Below are positions 22,471-23,221 of a DNA stretch of 23,221 nucleotides, piece by piece; the first letter of the stretch is position 1, and each line of letters starts with the position of its first letter. Under the pieces are notes generated by a model. That model searched no databases. It saw nothing but the letters and a program-made list of their open reading frames with translations, and was not told where the DNA came from. Made by a program: the position numbers and the translations under genes. Origin of the DNA: an uncultured Variovorax sp. (GTDB lineage Bacteria; Pseudomonadota; Gammaproteobacteria; Burkholderiales; Burkholderiaceae); NCBI GenBank assembly GCA_946478645.1, contig CAMLCW010000033.1, forward strand, positions 1 through 23,221, written 5' to 3'.

Positions 22471-23221
22471 ATGCCCACATCGGCCTCCCCCTCCGCAGAC
22501 GGCGCACCGAACCCGGTGTCGGTCATCGGCGCCGGCATCGTCGGCGCCTGCGTGGCGCTCGTCCTGCAGCGCGCCGGTTGCCAGGTCAGCCTGATCGATG
22601 CGTTGCCGCCCGGCAGCGAAACCTCCTATGGCAATGCAGGCCTGATCAGCGTGGACAGCTGCCTGCCGATCTCCCTGCCCGGCATGGCCTGGCAGACCCC
22701 CCGATGGCTGCTGCAGCGCGACGGTCCGCTGGCGATCCGGCCGGCCTACCTGCCGCGCCTGCTGCCGTGGCTGCTCAGGTGGCTGCGCGCCGGCCAGCCC
22801 GATCGCGCGCTGCCGGCCTCGGTCGCGCTGCACGACCTGCATCGGCCGGCCCTCGATCAATACAGAGCGCTGCTGGGCGCAGAGGCCTTCGACGATCTGA
22901 TCAAGCTGAAGGGCCAGCTGCATCTCTGGCGGAAGACATCCGCATCGCCGAGCGCGGCCGACCGCCTGGTGTCCGAGATCCGGCGGCGGCAGAACATCGT
23001 CGTCGCGCCATTGGATGCACGGGCCATCGCCATGCGGGTGCCCGGCCTGATCGGAGACATGAAGCACGGCATCTGCTTCGAGAACCATGCGCATTGCATC
23101 AACCCCCAACGCATGGTGCAGGCGCTTGTCGACAACCTCCTGCGCGCGGGTGGCACGCTACGTCATCAGCGCATACGGCGCGTGCAGCCCCTGCCGGGCG
23201 GGGGCTTCCGGCTTTGGGGAA
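22471..23221 (+). CDS. FAD-dependent oxidoreductase, DadA (D-amino acid dehydrogenase)-like, truncated by the window
   Basis: The first 250 codons of a flavoprotein; the gene runs past the right edge. The N-terminal Rossmann motif VIGAGIVGACVALVLQRAG (18-36), followed by an acidic strand end (VSLIDA), binds the ADP part of FAD. The segment SYGNAGLIS (51-59) is the DAO-family signature seen in DadA-like enzymes. The middle (PWLLRWLRAG, HDLHRPALDQYRALLG, INPQRMVQALVDNLLRAGG) matches DadA-like membrane-associated dehydrogenases that oxidise D-amino acids or related amines to the oxo acid. The start at 22471 is chosen because the Rossmann motif comes at the usual distance; an ATG at 22458 is out of frame. 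The Bug receptor is divergent. Confidence 0.85.
   Translation, partial: MPTSASPSADGAPNPVSVIGAGIVGACVALVLQRAGCQVSLIDALPPGSETSYGNAGLISVDSCLPISLPGMAWQTPRWLLQRDGPLAIRPAYLPRLLPWLLRWLRAGQPDRALPASVALHDLHRPALDQYRALLGAEAFDDLIKLKGQLHLWRKTSASPSAADRLVSEIRRRQNIVVAPLDARAIAMRVPGLIGDMKHGICFENHAHCINPQRMVQALVDNLLRAGGTLRHQRIRRVQPLPGGGFRLWG

Overview
The window is high-GC, densely coded bacterial DNA with no rRNA, tRNA, CRISPR array, insertion sequence or phage gene that I can see. Two Bug-type solute receptors, a Tat-signalled TRAP receptor, several LysR/AraC/LacI regulators beside small catabolic operons, and the overall protein style point to a betaproteobacterium of the order Burkholderiales, most likely Comamonadaceae (Variovorax-like). 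That placement is an inference from gene content, not from a marker gene.

Layout. 1-468 (-) is the N-terminal part of a Bug receptor, cut by the window edge and divergent from an AraC regulator (597-1493). A nucleoside deaminase (1477-1980, -) runs convergently into the AraC gene. After an AT-richer, motif-rich gap, 2249-3781 encodes a Fic AMP-transferase with an N-terminal AbiEi-like winged-helix region, followed by a DUF2200 protein (3834-4184).

The centre is one metabolic unit at 4202-11506: a LacI regulator (-) divergent from a five-gene operon. The operon holds a TRAP receptor, a fused TRAP membrane protein, a VOC-fold enzyme, a RuBisCO-like protein and a DUF1537 acid-sugar kinase. The last two resemble OiaX and OiaK of D-apionate catabolism. 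I infer uptake of a carboxylated sugar by the TRAP system, phosphorylation by the kinase, and decarboxylation of the resulting 3-oxo acid phosphate by the RuBisCO-like enzyme. The usual oxidoisomerase is absent and the VOC protein sits in its place. A strong promoter candidate with LacI-type operators lies between the regulator and the operon.

Downstream are a lipoprotein esterase (11534-12409, -) divergent from a CptA/EptA-like phosphoethanolamine transferase (12572-14218), then a decayed composite pseudogene (about 14225-14551), a chemoreceptor (14552-16240, -), and a CMD-family protein with a frameshifted GtHNL-like cupin (16357-17585, -) divergent from a LysR regulator (17722-18624). Next come a NepI-like MFS exporter and a cyclophilin-like protein as a two-gene operon (18621-20272, -), divergent from a second, paralogous LysR (20371-21297). 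The right end has a second Bug receptor (21323-22324, -) divergent from a truncated DadA-like FAD oxidoreductase (22471 onward).

The least ordinary items are the RuBisCO-like operon with its VOC gene and operator arrangement, the pseudogene built from pieces of the MFS/cyclophilin-like operon about 4.5 kb away, the frameshifted cupin, and the regulator-like Fic protein with its repeat-rich promoter.
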